Positions 1 through 11,644 of a stretch of 52,684 bases of DNA are shown here, piece after piece. The notes below the pieces were generated by a model. It made no database searches and was not told where the DNA came from. It saw only the letters and a program-made list of their open reading frames with translations. The DNA is from Rhodocollybia butyracea (taxonomy: Eukaryota > Basidiomycota > Agaricomycetes > Agaricales > Omphalotaceae). Both the position numbers and the translations under genes were made by a program. Positions within the stretch are counted from its first letter, which is position 1. Every line of letters starts with the position of its first letter. The stretch lies in the NCBI GenBank assembly GCA_015501585.1, contig JADNRY010000413.1, positions 1 to 52,684 on the forward strand, in the 5' to 3' direction.

Positions 1-2258
1 ACGATCAAGTGTTGACTTTGTGAGCTTGAGAGCAGCTTTGACTGCACTGTGAAGAGGACGTTTTGGAACATTCCCTAGGAAATCATCGACGACGTCCATC
101 ATCGGAATTACTTGAGAATTGTGCTTGCGGAATCCTTTGAGAACAACAATGTTGCATTCTTGAAAATCTAATTAAAACAAAAAATGAGAACAGCGCCATT
201 CAGTGATCGAAATTACACTACTTCAAGTACGTGGATTAAATCATCTACTATCTTCCACTGCTGTTCCGACAACTCATACTTCCGCAATTGAAGCTTCTTG
301 TTGGCAGTAATTTCATCTACAACTTCCAAATACTGATGAGTGACAACAAGCATACCATATGTACTGTTCCACCGGGTTGCAACATCGCGGGGGATGAGCT
401 GTACATTGCAATTGTGTTCACGGCATGCGGAGTGCCATGCAGGTAGTGCGATGGTAGTGGAATGCACAATTGCAAAGGAAAGCCCATGAACCTTGACAAG
501 ATTGTTAAGATAAAGCATGGATATGGCAAAAGCAAGTACTTACCTGAGAAATGACTGTGCGCACTTCTAATGTGTCTTCAAGCACCTTTGCCTTATCACT
601 ATCACTCATTTGGTCAAATCCATCTTCCACCTCCTCATCACCCATCTCGATATCCAAATCAGTGGCGGTTGCCAAACCTGGTAAGTCATCATCACTCTCA
701 TCTGCTGCATCGAAGTCCTTGGTAATTACAGCTGACCCATCCAAATGATCATCCTTGGAACTCGTGTTTGAAGTTGAATTTTGAGCGCCGAAAGGTTTAA
801 GTAAAGCCTTCACTGAGAGGTTGAGGGTGTGATTGAAGCACCAGACACGCTTTGCCTCATCAAAGGTGTTATTGGGGTTCTCCGCTAACGCCGTTGTCTG
901 TGTGTCATTGGAGCTTGCATTATCATCTGTGATAGCAAGGATCTGCTTGTTATTAGCGAGTTTATTTATTAAAAAAAACAAATAACATACTTTGTTCTGC
1001 AGGCCATGGTTCTCAAGCATGGTGTTGAATTCTCGAGCTAAGGTGATCCCAGTATGTGACTACAATGGGCTTAATGACATGAAATAATTAATCTGAGAGA
1101 AATTAATGATACCTCAGGAATCTCAAAGACATCCAAAAGGAATACGAGTGGAGAACCCTCATGCTGGAGATGTACGGTCCATGCGGCCATTGCACGATGA
1201 TTCAGCGATGTCCAAGCATCTGTAGCAAAGCTCAGACGGCCAGAATACTCCTATAAAGTATATTAATAAGTAGCGATCTAATGAAGAAACAAGAAACGGA
1301 CTTACCTGAAGAAGGTTGTTAATATGTTCATCACATCTTTCAAATCTCTTCTTGATATTGCGGGCTACGGTTCAACAGCTAGGAAGAACAGCCTGGGGAC
1401 GGCCGGCAAGCATCAACTCTCAAAACTTCCGGCCTTCAACAATCAGAACTGAACGGTTACTTTCCGTAACCCATTGAACAAGATCAGCACTGTGAAACTC
1501 GGCAAGTTAGCATTAAATTCAAGACAAATAAATGAAAATGTACGGTATCTGCGCATTTGTATGCGCACAATGAGTAACCGTCACTGGCTTGGCTCCTTGT
1601 CTCCCAAAAGCCGAAAAGATTGACCCATCTACCTGAGTGTTTGGAGCTCTGGCAATAGCAGCTTTGACTGCATCCTTGCCGAAGCACTGGATAGCTTGTT
1701 TTCGAAGATTGGATGCGGAGTGATCGCCTTTATCTTGATAACGACAAACACCATGCTTGGGATTTTGGCAGGTACGGGCAGCACAGGTGAAGAAATGGAA
1801 TTTCCGATCACCTTCATAGCCTACAGTGACATCGGCAGCAAAGAACAAGTATATGGGAGAATTCCAATTGGAACGCAATTGTTCTAGAATGTAAGAGTAA
1901 GTAAGTCTGGACTGACATGTGAGTGCAGTATAGCACGACGTACCAATCTTGGCCATGTCCCGTTCAGCTTGGGTACCATTTCCGGGATTTGAATCATTGC
2001 TAGAGAGCTCAAAGATGTCTGTGAAACAGGATGTCAACAAATGTCAAAAGCATATTTGGGACACATACCAGGAGCCAATGATGTTTGTGACTTGGTATGT
2101 TTACAAGCAAGCGATTTGCGCAACCTCTTTCCAGCACCCTTAACAGCAGAAATTGCTTTCGAGGCGGCCGAATGGATAGATGAGATAGAATCATTGTCAG
2201 AGTCTGGTTTTGCGGACTTTTGTCGTTTAGATGGAGGCTGAGTCAATTTTGAGCTCAT
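1..2258 (-). pseudogene. hAT-family transposase (BED-type finger and DDE/RNase-H fold), broken, 3' end cut by window
   Basis: This is a multi-exon minus-strand gene beginning MSSKLTQPPSKRQ at 2258. Seen in order: a basic N-terminus; a zinc-finger-like segment with CAARTCQNPKHGVCRYQD (about 1730-1790); the block GRLSFATDAWTSLNH (about 1210-1250); the catalytic-type TDDNASSND (about 905-935) followed by RVWCFNHTLNLSVK; an acidic insert (DAADESDDDLPG); and DVATRWNSTYGML (about 350-390). These blocks and their order are those of fungal hAT transposases, which cut and paste DNA in the nucleus. Introns are short and in phase (for example donor in SLAP|DIFEL). In the conserved stretch after VEGRKF there are two in-frame TGA codons (1420-1422 and 1372-1374). 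No GT donor lies between them that could splice them away, so this copy is probably inactive. The C-terminal dimerisation region is outside the window. Confidence 0.85.
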
Positions 2259-3163
2259 GATGCAGGATACTGGAGGATCAAATGCAACCTTACGAGCTTT
2301 TAAACCCTCTTAGCTGGTTTCAAGCGGAACGGTACGGCATATGAAGGCCCGACAAAGCACAAGGAGCTCCTGGAAGGTGGAAGCATTTGAGAAGCGGAAA
2401 AATAGTATGAATATATGATTTCATACCTTCAATGATATGGAGTTTGGAAGATGTAGAGAGTCGAGTGGGTCTGAAGAGTCGTGTTGGATCTTGCACGAAA
2501 AATTTGCTGTTATTTTGACACCAATAAGCCCTACAATAATGGAATTGTTAGGCTGTACAAACACTTTACAAGCTGGGCACTTACTGCAGCTAAGCCCACT
2601 TGTATCTGTTTCAACAACGGGTAAATATTGTGGTATCTACGGATGAACAGTCCACCTCAAGCACGGAAAAATGGTTCTGCAACAAGAATTAGACCTGTAT
2701 CATTGTAAGACCAGAGACACATACTTTGATATTGACTCCACTACAACATGAAAGTGCATTCCAGATACACGAATTGCTTGCATTGCACCTATAGTCCAAG
2801 TCCCATCCCATGCGTTGTCAAAAGAACCCAGTCCAGAGAGCTGCAAGCAATAATCAAAATGCGACAAGATATTAGGCGGGCCTGCGCATCATATTTGAAT
2901 TTCAAGCCCAATTTCAAGCCCGGCTCGAAACTAGAGCCAAGGAAGGTGACCCTGGGTGGCCGCCGAGATGGTGGCCAAGAGATAGGCGACATGTCACTAA
3001 TTGATGGTAGTGATCACTTGTCCAAAACGGTCTGAAAAACCACGGGTCACCACAGTCCGGGTAGCGGTGTTGATGGGTCGGCTTGGGAAGTGTACTGTAC
3101 CCATACCCGGACGACCCCATATGCCAATACCGCGGGTATACCCCATACCCGTGTCCAACACTA
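1..3163 (-). mobile_element. hAT DNA transposon, right part (left end outside window)
   Basis: The element encloses the transposase pseudogene below. Its outer end is read at 3163, where the minus strand begins TAGTGTTGGACACGGGTAT, followed by pyrimidine-poor GGGTATGGG repeats (3060-3163) typical of subterminal hAT sequence. The 8 bases outside are GTTGGAAT (3164-3171), the expected target duplication. The matching copy and the other terminus lie beyond position 1, so the end assignment is inferred. Between the transposase start (2258) and the terminus there is about 900 bp of non-coding sequence. Confidence 0.7.
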
Positions 3164-4260
3164 GTTGGAATGTATGTTGTCTTTTCTTCCTGTGTTTTTT
3201 ATTTGTGTCATTAATTTTTGTTTTTAATATTTATTGGTAGTTTTTCTGATTGTGATATGGTGGTCCGTTTTTGCCCAGATCTTGGTCTTGGTCATGCCAC
3301 CTATCAGCCGCTTGAATCTGTTCCTTCTCCTAATCTTAGCTCTCAAGGTATGGATGATTGTGACATGGACTCAGAGTCATGCTTGGATAGTAAAGACTCA
3401 GATGAGGACTCGGTGGATGAAGACTTGGATGAAGTTATGCTTGGCATCCCTCTACCACTTCCTGACCTTCCTGAAGGCATTGAGAGTGATGATGATATGG
3501 AAGAAAAAATGAGGATGAGATTTTGGACTATGGATATGAACTTGAGGATGACAAGGAAGGCATATTGGACAGTAGAGAGGATGAGAACAGTGAGAATCCA
3601 GACCTTGGCCAGAGGATGGAGAGGAAGTGCTCAATTATGATATGGAAATTCTTGATGAAGAAGGCTATGGCATTCTCTAATTTATTTCATCTTTTATATC
3701 TTTTTTCTACTTGTACATGCGCTTACTTACAGCCCCATATTGTATCAACTTCTAAAATATGTTATTCTCTTGTACTGTCATTGACCAGCCTGTACATGCC
3801 TATAATTATTGACAGGCCTGTGCATACCTATAAAAGATGTAAGGACATGTAAATGTACTGCTAACATGTAAAAATTCCAAAAGTTGCCTACTATGTACAG
3901 GTCCTTCAAGAATGTATCAATTTTTCATGTTTCAAAGTGCTTTCACATGAATGACCATGTTTTAAGATATTTACATTTTGTGCAGTTGATTTAAATCCTT
4001 TTACAAAGTGGACTGTGATTTCCAGGTGTGGCCAGGTTAGGCTAACTTGGACATGACTATTGCCTTTTGCTGATGACTGACATTGTTCAATATTTGGGTA
4101 TTTACGTGTAGGTATGCGAAAGGTGCTATAAAACAACCTAACAAAAACACTACCGCACCTAACCAGACTATCGATATGTAAGGGAGCGAGGGCGGGTTGT
4201 CAGAGATTCCCCAAGGGAAAGTCTTGTAATATCGGATGTACGCGCACGACTGCTCCAGGT
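3164..4260 (+). pseudogene. degenerate acidic ORF, probably mobile-element derived
   Basis: From about 3218 an open stretch encodes an aspartate/glutamate-rich protein (LDSKDSDEDSVDEDLDEV, PLPDLPEGIESDDDMEE). At the A6 run near 3505 the acidic reading moves to another frame (LDYGYELEDDKEGILD) and near 3615 it shifts again, so the frame is broken twice. Acidic N-terminal domains like this occur in several fungal transposon proteins, but I do not recognise the family. No other gene is seen to 4260. The remainder is AT-rich with no repeats that I can close. Confidence 0.35.
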
Positions 4261-5513
4261 TCAAGACTGTAGCGCTAACGTGGGTAACTAAGCTTAGACA
4301 ACTCTTAGAACTAAGTTGAGAGAAGCCTAGTTGGGGTGTACGAGTGTACGAGGGAACCAGGTGTGTATGTCCAAATCAATTAACCAAAACCAAAACCAAT
4401 ACAACGAAACTAAGATTCTCCTAGGCAAACTCTGGCTCTAGCTAGAATAGTAATCTCGAGGTTTGTCAACAACCCTAGGCAAACTCTGGCACTAGCTGCT
4501 GTGACGCCGTAAAGTCCTCGACCAAACTCTGGGCCAAGCTACGATATTGTGAGTGAACTTAATCACTAGGAACTCGTACCACAATCTTAGTGGCTCGTCT
4601 AACTTCGTGAAGAAGTCAACTAAGGAACCCTCACTCTGGAGCCGAATAATCCCTTACTAGAAGCCGTCCCTCTAAGGAAGCAACTAGATTTGAGTTGATC
4701 TGGAGTTCAAGAGAACTCTACACACTTAAATTTGATCAAGATATAAATGGGCTTTGCGAAGCGCATGAAGTTTATTACTTTCTTAAGATAACCAAGTCAG
4801 GAGACGTCACGCTACTGATCCCGTGGGGACGTTCTACGGAGCACTGGTCTTAGCAGTCAAGTCGAGGGCAAGAAACTTGTCTTATTGAATAAATATATCT
4901 GGCTTATATACTGAGTAGAGAGAGTTTAATATGAAAAATAGATGAAACAGATACGGAGAGAGACGGAAAGAGAGTGGAACAGAGGAATCTGGCTCGGAAA
5001 GGAAACTCCAGCCTATATATGGTACACACAATAAAGAAATGGTCCATTCTTGGGTATATATCAGAGGTAAAATATGATTTTGTGAGGATTAACATAGTTT
5101 TAGAGTGTTTTGATCCGAGCGAGGTTTCTCCAATTACTCCACAATTCTCCGGAGTCAGGAGTATCTTTACGCTTCATGATCACTCGCGGCCCAGTTTCCC
5201 TTGGGTGAGTTTCATTCTATTCCTCGGATAGTTCTGTCCATCCTGAGTGTGATTAACATTCTCTCGAGAAGGCCTGTTGTCTAGCTTTCCAACAACGCCA
5301 CTTATGATAGTCTCGAGCAACTGCGCTGAGTATGTATAAGTGATTCCCGATAGTTGGCTTTAACGGATAAGACCTTCCGTGTATGATTTCTAAGATCAAA
5401 TGTTTCAATTTGCCAAGGCTATCCTGGTGCGTAGCTTTCCGTAGGACCGCTAAGCATGTTTCTACCATCCTCACGGTTACAACCGGTGCCGCGAATAGAC
5501 CTCTACGGTTTCC
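4261..5513. other. gene-free relic sequence with short degenerate repeats
   Basis: No convincing coding exon is visible on either strand. Three related segments carry the core CAAACTCTGG: 4421-4445 (CTAGGCAAACTCTGGCTCTAG), 4475-4498 and 4521-4540, spaced about 50 nt. The sequence abuts the truncated left LTR of the Ty3 element at 5514. It may be remains of another retroelement, but no LTR pair could be closed. Confidence 0.4.
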
Positions 5514-5649
5514 TGACGATGGTCTAGCTAATAGCTATACCGCACGTCCCACTTCTTCTTTGATCTCCGATATCGGTCCAAGACCTACTTTGTCAATACA
5601 TACCTTTCGGATACCGATTGGTTCCCTTCGGTCTTGCACAATCTTAACA
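5514..5649 (+). repeat. left LTR remnant (last 136 bp)
   Basis: This segment matches 10756-10891 of the right LTR with only a few substitutions, from TGACGA-GGTCTAGCTAATAGC to the terminal CA. Sequence to the left of 5514 does not match the rest of the right LTR, so the 5' 500 bp have been deleted or exchanged. Confidence 0.85.
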
Positions 5650-5709
5650 GTATATTTAAACTTGTACTCGTTAACGCCGTATCTGACAAAACTGTTTTTT
5701 TTTAAACAA

Positions 5710-6951
5710 ATGCCTCCAAGAAAACCTCCTAGAATTTGGACAGTCTCTGAGACTCGGATCCAGCCGACCGAGACTCCTAATCCCTTTCTGGCCAATGCTC
5801 AGTCATTTGTGCCTTACAATGATTCTATTTCTGCGGCCGGAAACCCTCGCCGACGTGGCTCGGGTGGCTTCAGACCCGCAACAGCTGTTCCGAACACTTC
5901 TGTCTCTACTGAGGCAGTTCTAGGTAACATCAATGTCGACCAATACGGAATTAAGGAAATTCCCAGTGCTAGTGGTACTGCACTAGTCCTTACTCCTCAT
6001 CGCGGAAGGATTGCTTCGGCACCTTCCCCTTCCTTTGCCAAACAGCTCCAAGGAGCTCTCTTCTCGAACCGATCTTGTACCACTACGGGTGACAACCAGC
6101 CTCCGATTGTCAAACAACCAGAGGACACAGGAGAAGGAGGATTTGCAGATGAAGGTGAGAATCCGGACGATAATCCTCCCGACAATCCTCCCGATGACCC
6201 TCCTAACAACCCTGATGGTGATGATGGGGATGCTCTTTCCTTCCTTAGCGGATCCGCTCGGGAATGGTTCGTACCGGACATCCTGGATCCGAACCCAATA
6301 AACCCCCCGGCATGGATGAACTCCTTTTCGGCACTTGTGAAGGAACTTCAAGACCATTTCGGTCTTTTCGACGCCCAGGGTGAAGCCAAGGATAAACTTG
6401 GTAATATTCGGATGAAGGAGAATGAACAGGTTCGGAAGTATAACACCCAATTCAATACCTTGGCGGCAATGACAGGATGGGACGACATCGCCCTTAAGTG
6501 GGCTTATCAGCGTGGTTTGGCGACTAGGATCAAGGACGAGATGGTTCATGGTCCAACACCGGCAACGCTTTCGGCATACCGCGCCAAAGTGCTTGAGATT
6601 GATAATCGGCACTGGCGGCGCAAAGAGGAACGTAAAAGAGAGGTCGCAAGGTCTTCCGGAGGTGGCTCCGGCGGTAAAACTTCCTCTCTGACGAAAAAGG
6701 GTCCTTCAAACTCTTCCTCTCAAAATAATCCTTCACAGAATTCTGGTTTTAACAAACCTAACAACTCTTCCCAAGGCTCCGGACAGCAACTGAAAAAGCC
6801 TTGGAACAACAACAACAAATCGGGCCCTTCAGGTTCCGCTTTCAACAAATCTGGATCTTCGGTCAGCTCTGCACCGAAGCCTTACGCCAACCTTCTCGGA
6901 GCCGACGGACAACTTAAGCCTTCCGAAGTGGAAAGGGAGGCCTGTGCATGA
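5710..6951 (+). pseudogene. Gag polyprotein of the Ty3 element, internally deleted and frameshifted
   Basis: The reading starts at MPPRKPPRIW, 60 bp after the left LTR. A low-complexity D/N/P-rich stretch (6160-6230) runs directly into ALSFLSGSAREWF and then the retrotransposon Gag core (WMNSFSALVKELQDHFG, LGNIRMKENEQVRKYN, GLATRIKDEMV). In intact relatives a segment of the capsid precedes the AREWF block, so an internal in-frame deletion near 6230 is inferred. The frame ends at a TGA (6949-6951). The nucleocapsid knuckle, of form C-x2-C-x3-H-x4-C (CMICGGKHKAENC), lies in the next frame at 6945-6983, so a one-base shift just upstream separates it. Gag would form the particle shell in the cytoplasm. 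Confidence 0.85.
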
Positions 6952-7109
6952 TTTGTGGTGGAAAGCATAAAGCAGAGAATTGTGATAAGAAGAGGTCAGG
7001 GGATTCTCGTGCCCGGGCCACTTCAACCGAGGAATCTGCGACTAATCCGACTGATACCGGTTCGGAAAAATAGTCCGCAGCTCCCGGACCCCGGTACGAA
7101 ACGGGAGCT

Positions 7110-9800
7110 GCGTTGATCAGGTTTGTGCCTCTGGGGAAGTCTATCTTAACGCGTCTGCTCTTTCCGATTATGAACAATCACTTACAATTTCTTTATCTAC
7201 TGAATTCCCTCTTCCTGAAGATTCCGATGAATCTTCCGCTCTTTTAAAGTTTATTACTCTCATAGACTCCGGTTCTACCGATTGTTTCCTTGATTCCCGT
7301 TATGTCAATTTAAACTCTATTCCAACCTCTTCGATTCCGCCGATCAATCTCCGACTCTTCAATGGTTCTCTTTCTCCAAAACCAATTTCCGAAGTTGCGA
7401 CTTTGGAAGTTTGGTTTCCGTCCGGCGAGCTGCTACCTCTGGCATTTTATGTCACTTCTTTGGACTCATCTTGTAAAGCTGTTTTAGGATACAGTTTCTT
7501 GTCCCGCTACAATCCGTTGATTGACTGGGTCACCAGAACCATTACTTTCCGTAACACCAAGCACCCTGTTTCCGCTCAGACGTCTTCGCTTTTCAGATCC
7601 GCATTAGGACCGAAAGCACCGGTTTCCTCCACAAAACCACCTACTGTTCCGATTCGGCCGGCACCTTCGCCGCCAACTCAAACTCGCTCTCGCCAACCTC
7701 GTCCTCTATCAGACAGGTTTCCTTTCGAACCAATCTATTCCTATGACCCCGAAGTATCGGCACACTATGCAGCATCTGGTCCTTTGGCCAGGAGTGCCTC
7801 TTCCGAGGCACTTCCGATCCCTGCAGACTACCTTGACTTTGCCGACGTTTTCGATGAAGTCGCGTCCGAGGTTCTTCCTGAACATCGTTCTTTTGATCTC
7901 AAAATTGATCTGGTGGAAGGTGCTGAGCCCCCGCTCGGTCGCCTTTACCCTCTCTCTCCAACAGAGCAGCAGGCTCTTCACAATTTCTTGGATAAGCAAC
8001 TTGCTACCGGTGTCATTCAACCCTCTTCCTCTCCGCATGGTGCTCTGGTCCTCTTTGTACCGAAGAAGGATGGTAAACTTTGGCTTTGTGTGGACTTCCG
8101 AGGATTGAACAAGATTACCAAGAAGGATCGCTACCCGCTGCCTCTAATCTCGGATCTTTTGGATGCTCCAAAAAAAGCTAAAATCTACACGAAACTCGAC
8201 CTGGCCCACGCCTATTATCTCGTCCAAATTGCTGATGGCGACAAATGGAAAACTACTTTTCGGACCCGATGGGGTTCCTACGAATGGTTAGTTATGCCCT
8301 TCGGTCTGACTAACGCTCCCGCGGCTTTTCAAAGGTTCATCAACAACATATTCTCGAACATGCTCGATGTCTGCGTCATAGTTTACCTGGACGACATCCT
8401 CATCTATTCCGACAATCCAGACCAGCACTTGGAACACGTCCGCGAAGTCCTTCGGCGGCTCCGTGTAAACAGCCTCTTTCTCAATCCTGCGAAGTGCTTC
8501 TGGTCAGTCGATACGGTCAAATATCTCGGTTACATTCTCTCTCCAGCAGGATTGACCATGGCCGAAGATAAGGTTAAAGCTATTGTTGACTGGCCGGTTC
8601 CTCGTAAAGTCAAAGACATCCAATCTTTTCTTGGTTTCGCTAATTTCTACCGACGTTTTATTTATAATTATAGCGACATTGTCGTACCAATGACTCGTCT
8701 TACCCGGAAGGGTGTGGCATGGCTCTGGTCTTCGGCATGTCAGGATTCCTTCGAAAAACTCAAGTATGCCTTCACACATGCACCCATTCTCACACATTGG
8801 GAACCAAATTGTCCACTTATCGTGGAAACCGACGCTTCCGACTACGCCTTAGCCGCTATCCTCTTGATCCGACTCTCAGATGGAGAAATCCATCCAATCG
8901 CTTTCCTCTCTCGGACCTTCCAAGCCGCCGAGCTCAACTACGATACTCACGACAAGGAGCTCTTAGCCATTTTCGAGGCTTTTAAAGCCTGGCGGCACTA
9001 CCTCAAAGGCTCGGGAGACCCGATCGATGTTGTTACTGATCACAAGAACCTCGAGTATTTCTCTACTACTAAAGTACTAACTCGGCGACAGGTTCGGTGG
9101 TCCAAATACCTTCACACTTTCAACATGATCATTCGGTTCCGACCCGGAAAGCTCGGTGAGAAACCGGACTCCATTACTAGATGTTGGGACGTCTACCCAA
9201 AAGAGGGGGATAACGGCTACACGCAAGTTAATCCACACAACTTCAGACCTATCTTTACTAATGAGCAATTGACCGCGTCGCTCCAAGCTACCTTCCTTGA
9301 AGGACCGGCTCTGAGCTTCCGTAGTTATGGACATCAACTCACTTCACCAGTCCATTCAGTCTTCCCTTTTGCTCGATCCTCAGTCAGTACAAGGTCTTGA
9401 GCTTGCAAAAGCTCCGACCGACTCCCGATGGAAACTAGGTTCTGATGGTCTATTACGATTAGACGATCAGATATTTGTTCCCAACAATTCCAATCTGCGA
9501 TTTCAGGTTTTATGATACTTTCACGATCATCCTCTCTCTGGTCATTTCGGTCAAAATCGGACCCTAGAGGCTATCTGACGCCAATACACTTGGCCTAAGA
9601 TTTGGACCTTTGTTAGGGACTATGTCTCTTCTTGCACTGTATGCGGTCGAAACAAGTCTCGCCGACATCGGCCGTACGGACTACTCAAACCTCTTCCGGT
9701 TCCGACTCAACCTTGGGATTCAATTTCTATGGATTTCATTGAACAACTTCCGGACTCGGATGGCTATACCGCTATCTTGGTTATTGTGGATCGCGCTTCG
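7110..9800 (+). pseudogene. Pol polyprotein: aspartic protease, reverse transcriptase, RNase H, N-terminal integrase
   Basis: The frame opens before 7130. The protease motif DSGST is at 7265-7279 and a second conserved block, AVLGYSFLSRYNP, follows. RT shows FVPKKDGKLWLCVDFRGLN, the palm motif YLDD at 8384-8395 and GYILSPAGL. RNase H begins at IVETDASDYALAA (about 8820) and includes THDKELLAI and TDHKNLEYF. The integrase zinc domain is recognisable (HHPLSGHFGQNRT-like and SSCTVCGRNKS) and the core starts PWDSISMDFIEQLP. It stops after DRASK near 9800. A frameshift lies near 9335 and TGA codons interrupt at 9513-9515 and 9576-9578. The protein would copy RNA into DNA and insert it. Here it is inactivated in its integrase part, while the RT frame (about 7403-9400) is still open. 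Confidence 0.92.
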
Positions 9801-10011
9801 AAGCCGCCTCCCTCTGCTGTTCTTCGACAAATAAACGGAGCCGCTCGGCTTCCGCTGCTGCGGCCTCCTCCTGTCGCTTCTTCTCCTTTTTCGCCGCCCG
9901 TTCGGCCGCCTTCCTCTCGAGTAAAGCCTTGGCTTCCGCTGCTGCTTCCTCGGCCTTCCTGAATTCCTCGTCGGAGTCGTCGGATACGTGAGAGTTGGCG
10001 CGAGAAGTCAT
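9781..10011 (-). CDS. antisense coiled-coil ORF inside the Ty3 element (gag-N-terminus-like)
   Basis: A 76-aa minus-strand reading frame starts MTSRANSHVSDDSDEEF and then becomes an alanine/glutamate/lysine-rich predicted helix (AEEAAAEAKALLERKAAERA, KKEKKRQEEAAAAEAE). Fungal Ty3 Gag proteins often start with such a serine/acid head plus charged helix, so I read this as an inverted fragment of another element's gag rather than a host gene. It sits exactly where the integrase core should continue, and its 3' end runs into pol sequence without a clear stop of its own design. Function, if any, is unknown. Confidence 0.4.
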   Translation of the reverse strand: MTSRANSHVSDDSDEEFRKAEEAAAEAKALLERKAAERAAKKEKKRQEEAAAAEAERLRLFVEEQQREAASKRDPQ

Positions 10012-10238
10012 GGTAATAGGAAAATTGATGGGGTACTTAGGGAAATTTTGGATTTTGGCACGACCTTATATACCCAGGCGCTTAGACTCTATAGGATGAC
10101 AGGAACAATAAGCGAAGATCTTGGTGATGTCTTAGAATCTTCTAGACTTTCTCACATCACGGTGACCCTGACTCTCGGCCAACATACTATCGGTCCGACT
10201 TTGGCTCTGGACTTAGAGGCTTTCAAAGGCTCAAGCCT

Positions 10239-10251
10239 AAGAGGGGGATAC
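10239..10251 (+). promoter_or_regulatory. polypurine tract of the Ty3 element
   Basis: AAGAGGGGGATAC lies immediately before the LTR start TGTTACAACC. This position and purine run are those of the plus-strand priming site used in reverse transcription. Confidence 0.75.
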
Positions 10252-10891
10252 TGTTACAACCATGCCGCATCGGCATCCCTCGGATCATCGCCGGATCACC
10301 TCTACTATCATCCCAGCATCATTCCGATTCCATCCCGTCTATTTCCGTCATCTTATCTCTTTTCGTTATCTTCCTATCTTATCTGTTATCTTTGTCTGAT
10401 GACGTACCACCATCGGACCTTTCAGATTACTTTCTAATTGGTTCTTATTATCTTTTGATTATATTCCCTTTCCAATCTATTGAGTATTATTGTCTTATGA
10501 TTGTATTACTTACTTCGGTCTTCCGTATACGTTTCCGACTATTGTCTTCTACCGATCCGGAAGCCCCGGACTCTTAGTATATAAGTAGTACAACCTTGTA
10601 CAGTAGTCCTCAGTTTAAATATCAACTTGGATAAACCAGACCTTCTGTCCAACTAAGTTCCGCCCTAGTCTATCCTTCTCTTGTCTTACTCGTCGGCCGT
10701 TACATCGGCCGAATCTATCTTTGTCTCCTGAACTTCATCTCGGGACTATTCGGCGTGACGAGGGTCTAGCTAATAGCTATACCGCACGTCCCACTTCTTC
10801 TTTGATCTCCGATATCGGTCCGAGACCTACTTTGTCAATACATACCTTTCAGATACTGATTGGTTCCCTTCGGTCTTGCACAATCTTAACA
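10252..10891 (+). repeat. right LTR of the Ty3 element (640 bp)
   Basis: It begins TGTTACAACC and ends ATCTTAACA, the usual TG...CA borders. It holds a TATA box (below). Its last 136 bp match the left LTR remnant. No 5-bp target duplication can be tested because the left LTR start is missing. Confidence 0.85.
10578..10585 (+). promoter_or_regulatory. LTR TATA box
   Basis: TATATAAG sits about 330 bp into the right LTR and is followed by GTAGTACAACCTTG, a plausible U3/R junction for LTR transcription. Confidence 0.55.
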
Positions 10892-11179
10892 CTATGCTTG
10901 TGGGCGCACCTTCACGGCTTGCTGAGTATTATTGTTAAGTTCTTTGCCTTGGCAACAGCTATCACGCTCGGGCTCCGTATAACTCTCTTATTGCATTGTA
11001 TAACACATACAAAGTGTCAAAATGTACGGTTACACGCCTTAGGCCGATTTTAGGCCTAATATCAAGCTAGCCTATGCCCACAAGCACCACACTTAGTAGA
11101 ATGTGTTAAACCTTGAGGTTGTGTGTTATGACCCATACCCAAACTATAAGCATATACACATCTTTTTCTATTATTATTA

Positions 11180-11644
11180 GGCTCTGTTCAGTAGCGAGAT
11201 CACCCTGAACTTGAACGTGAACCTCAAGTTTCATATTTCCATATACGGTATTTGATATCATATGAGTGACAATCTGCACCTCAGTCGCCGGTCACCTTAC
11301 CACTGCGCGCTAACGTGTGCAATCGATAAGAAAGCCACTGCTAGCATACCACCGCGCTGCCCACCGGATTTTGGGCTTTGTGGATGCCTGTTGACGCGTT
11401 TTCTGACTGTTCGATGATGTATGTTGACTGCCAGCAACTCCCTCGTCCGTTTTATAAGCCATGAGGAAAGAAAAAGAGCACGCGTGCGGGGCTCTGCGCG
11501 TCTGGTCACAATTATTACATCTAGTTACAAGACATAGCGTCACATCAAAATCACATCAGACGAGGTTTCGACTTTACTTAATATAGGAATTTGAAACTTG
11601 AAGTTCACGTTGAGTTCAGGGTGAACTTGCTACTGAACAGAGCC
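11180..11644. mobile_element. PIF/Harbinger-type MITE (465 bp)
   Basis: Terminal inverted repeats GGCTCTGTTCAGTAGC and GCTACTGAACAGAGCC continue with few mismatches for about 50 bp into the element. They are flanked by the 3-bp target duplication TTA (11177-11179 and 11645-11647). Length, TIR start and TTA duplication identify a Harbinger-class non-autonomous element. No transposase is encoded. Confidence 0.9.

Larger units (their letters stand above)
5514..10891 (+). mobile_element. Ty3/gypsy LTR retrotransposon, damaged
   Basis: Gene order is gag, protease, RT, RNase H, partial integrase, polypurine tract, right LTR, which defines Ty3/gypsy. The 136 bp at 5514-5649 and 10756-10891 are nearly identical (both end in ATCTTAACA), marking the LTR 3' ends. 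The right LTR is complete (10252-10891). The left has lost everything before 5514. Coding is broken by frameshifts near 6938 and 9335 and by in-frame TGA at 9513-9515 and 9576-9578. Integrase stops matching after about 9800. The copy is therefore not autonomous. Confidence 0.9.

Noticed and set aside
5983..6612. 209-codon minus-strand frame opposite gag
   Set aside because: Antisense shadow of a well-identified Gag frame, with no domain of its own.
10896..11085. Small element with TIR GCTTGTGGGC / GCCCACAAGC
   Set aside because: Only about 11 bp match, there is no target duplication, and pairing does not extend inward or outward.
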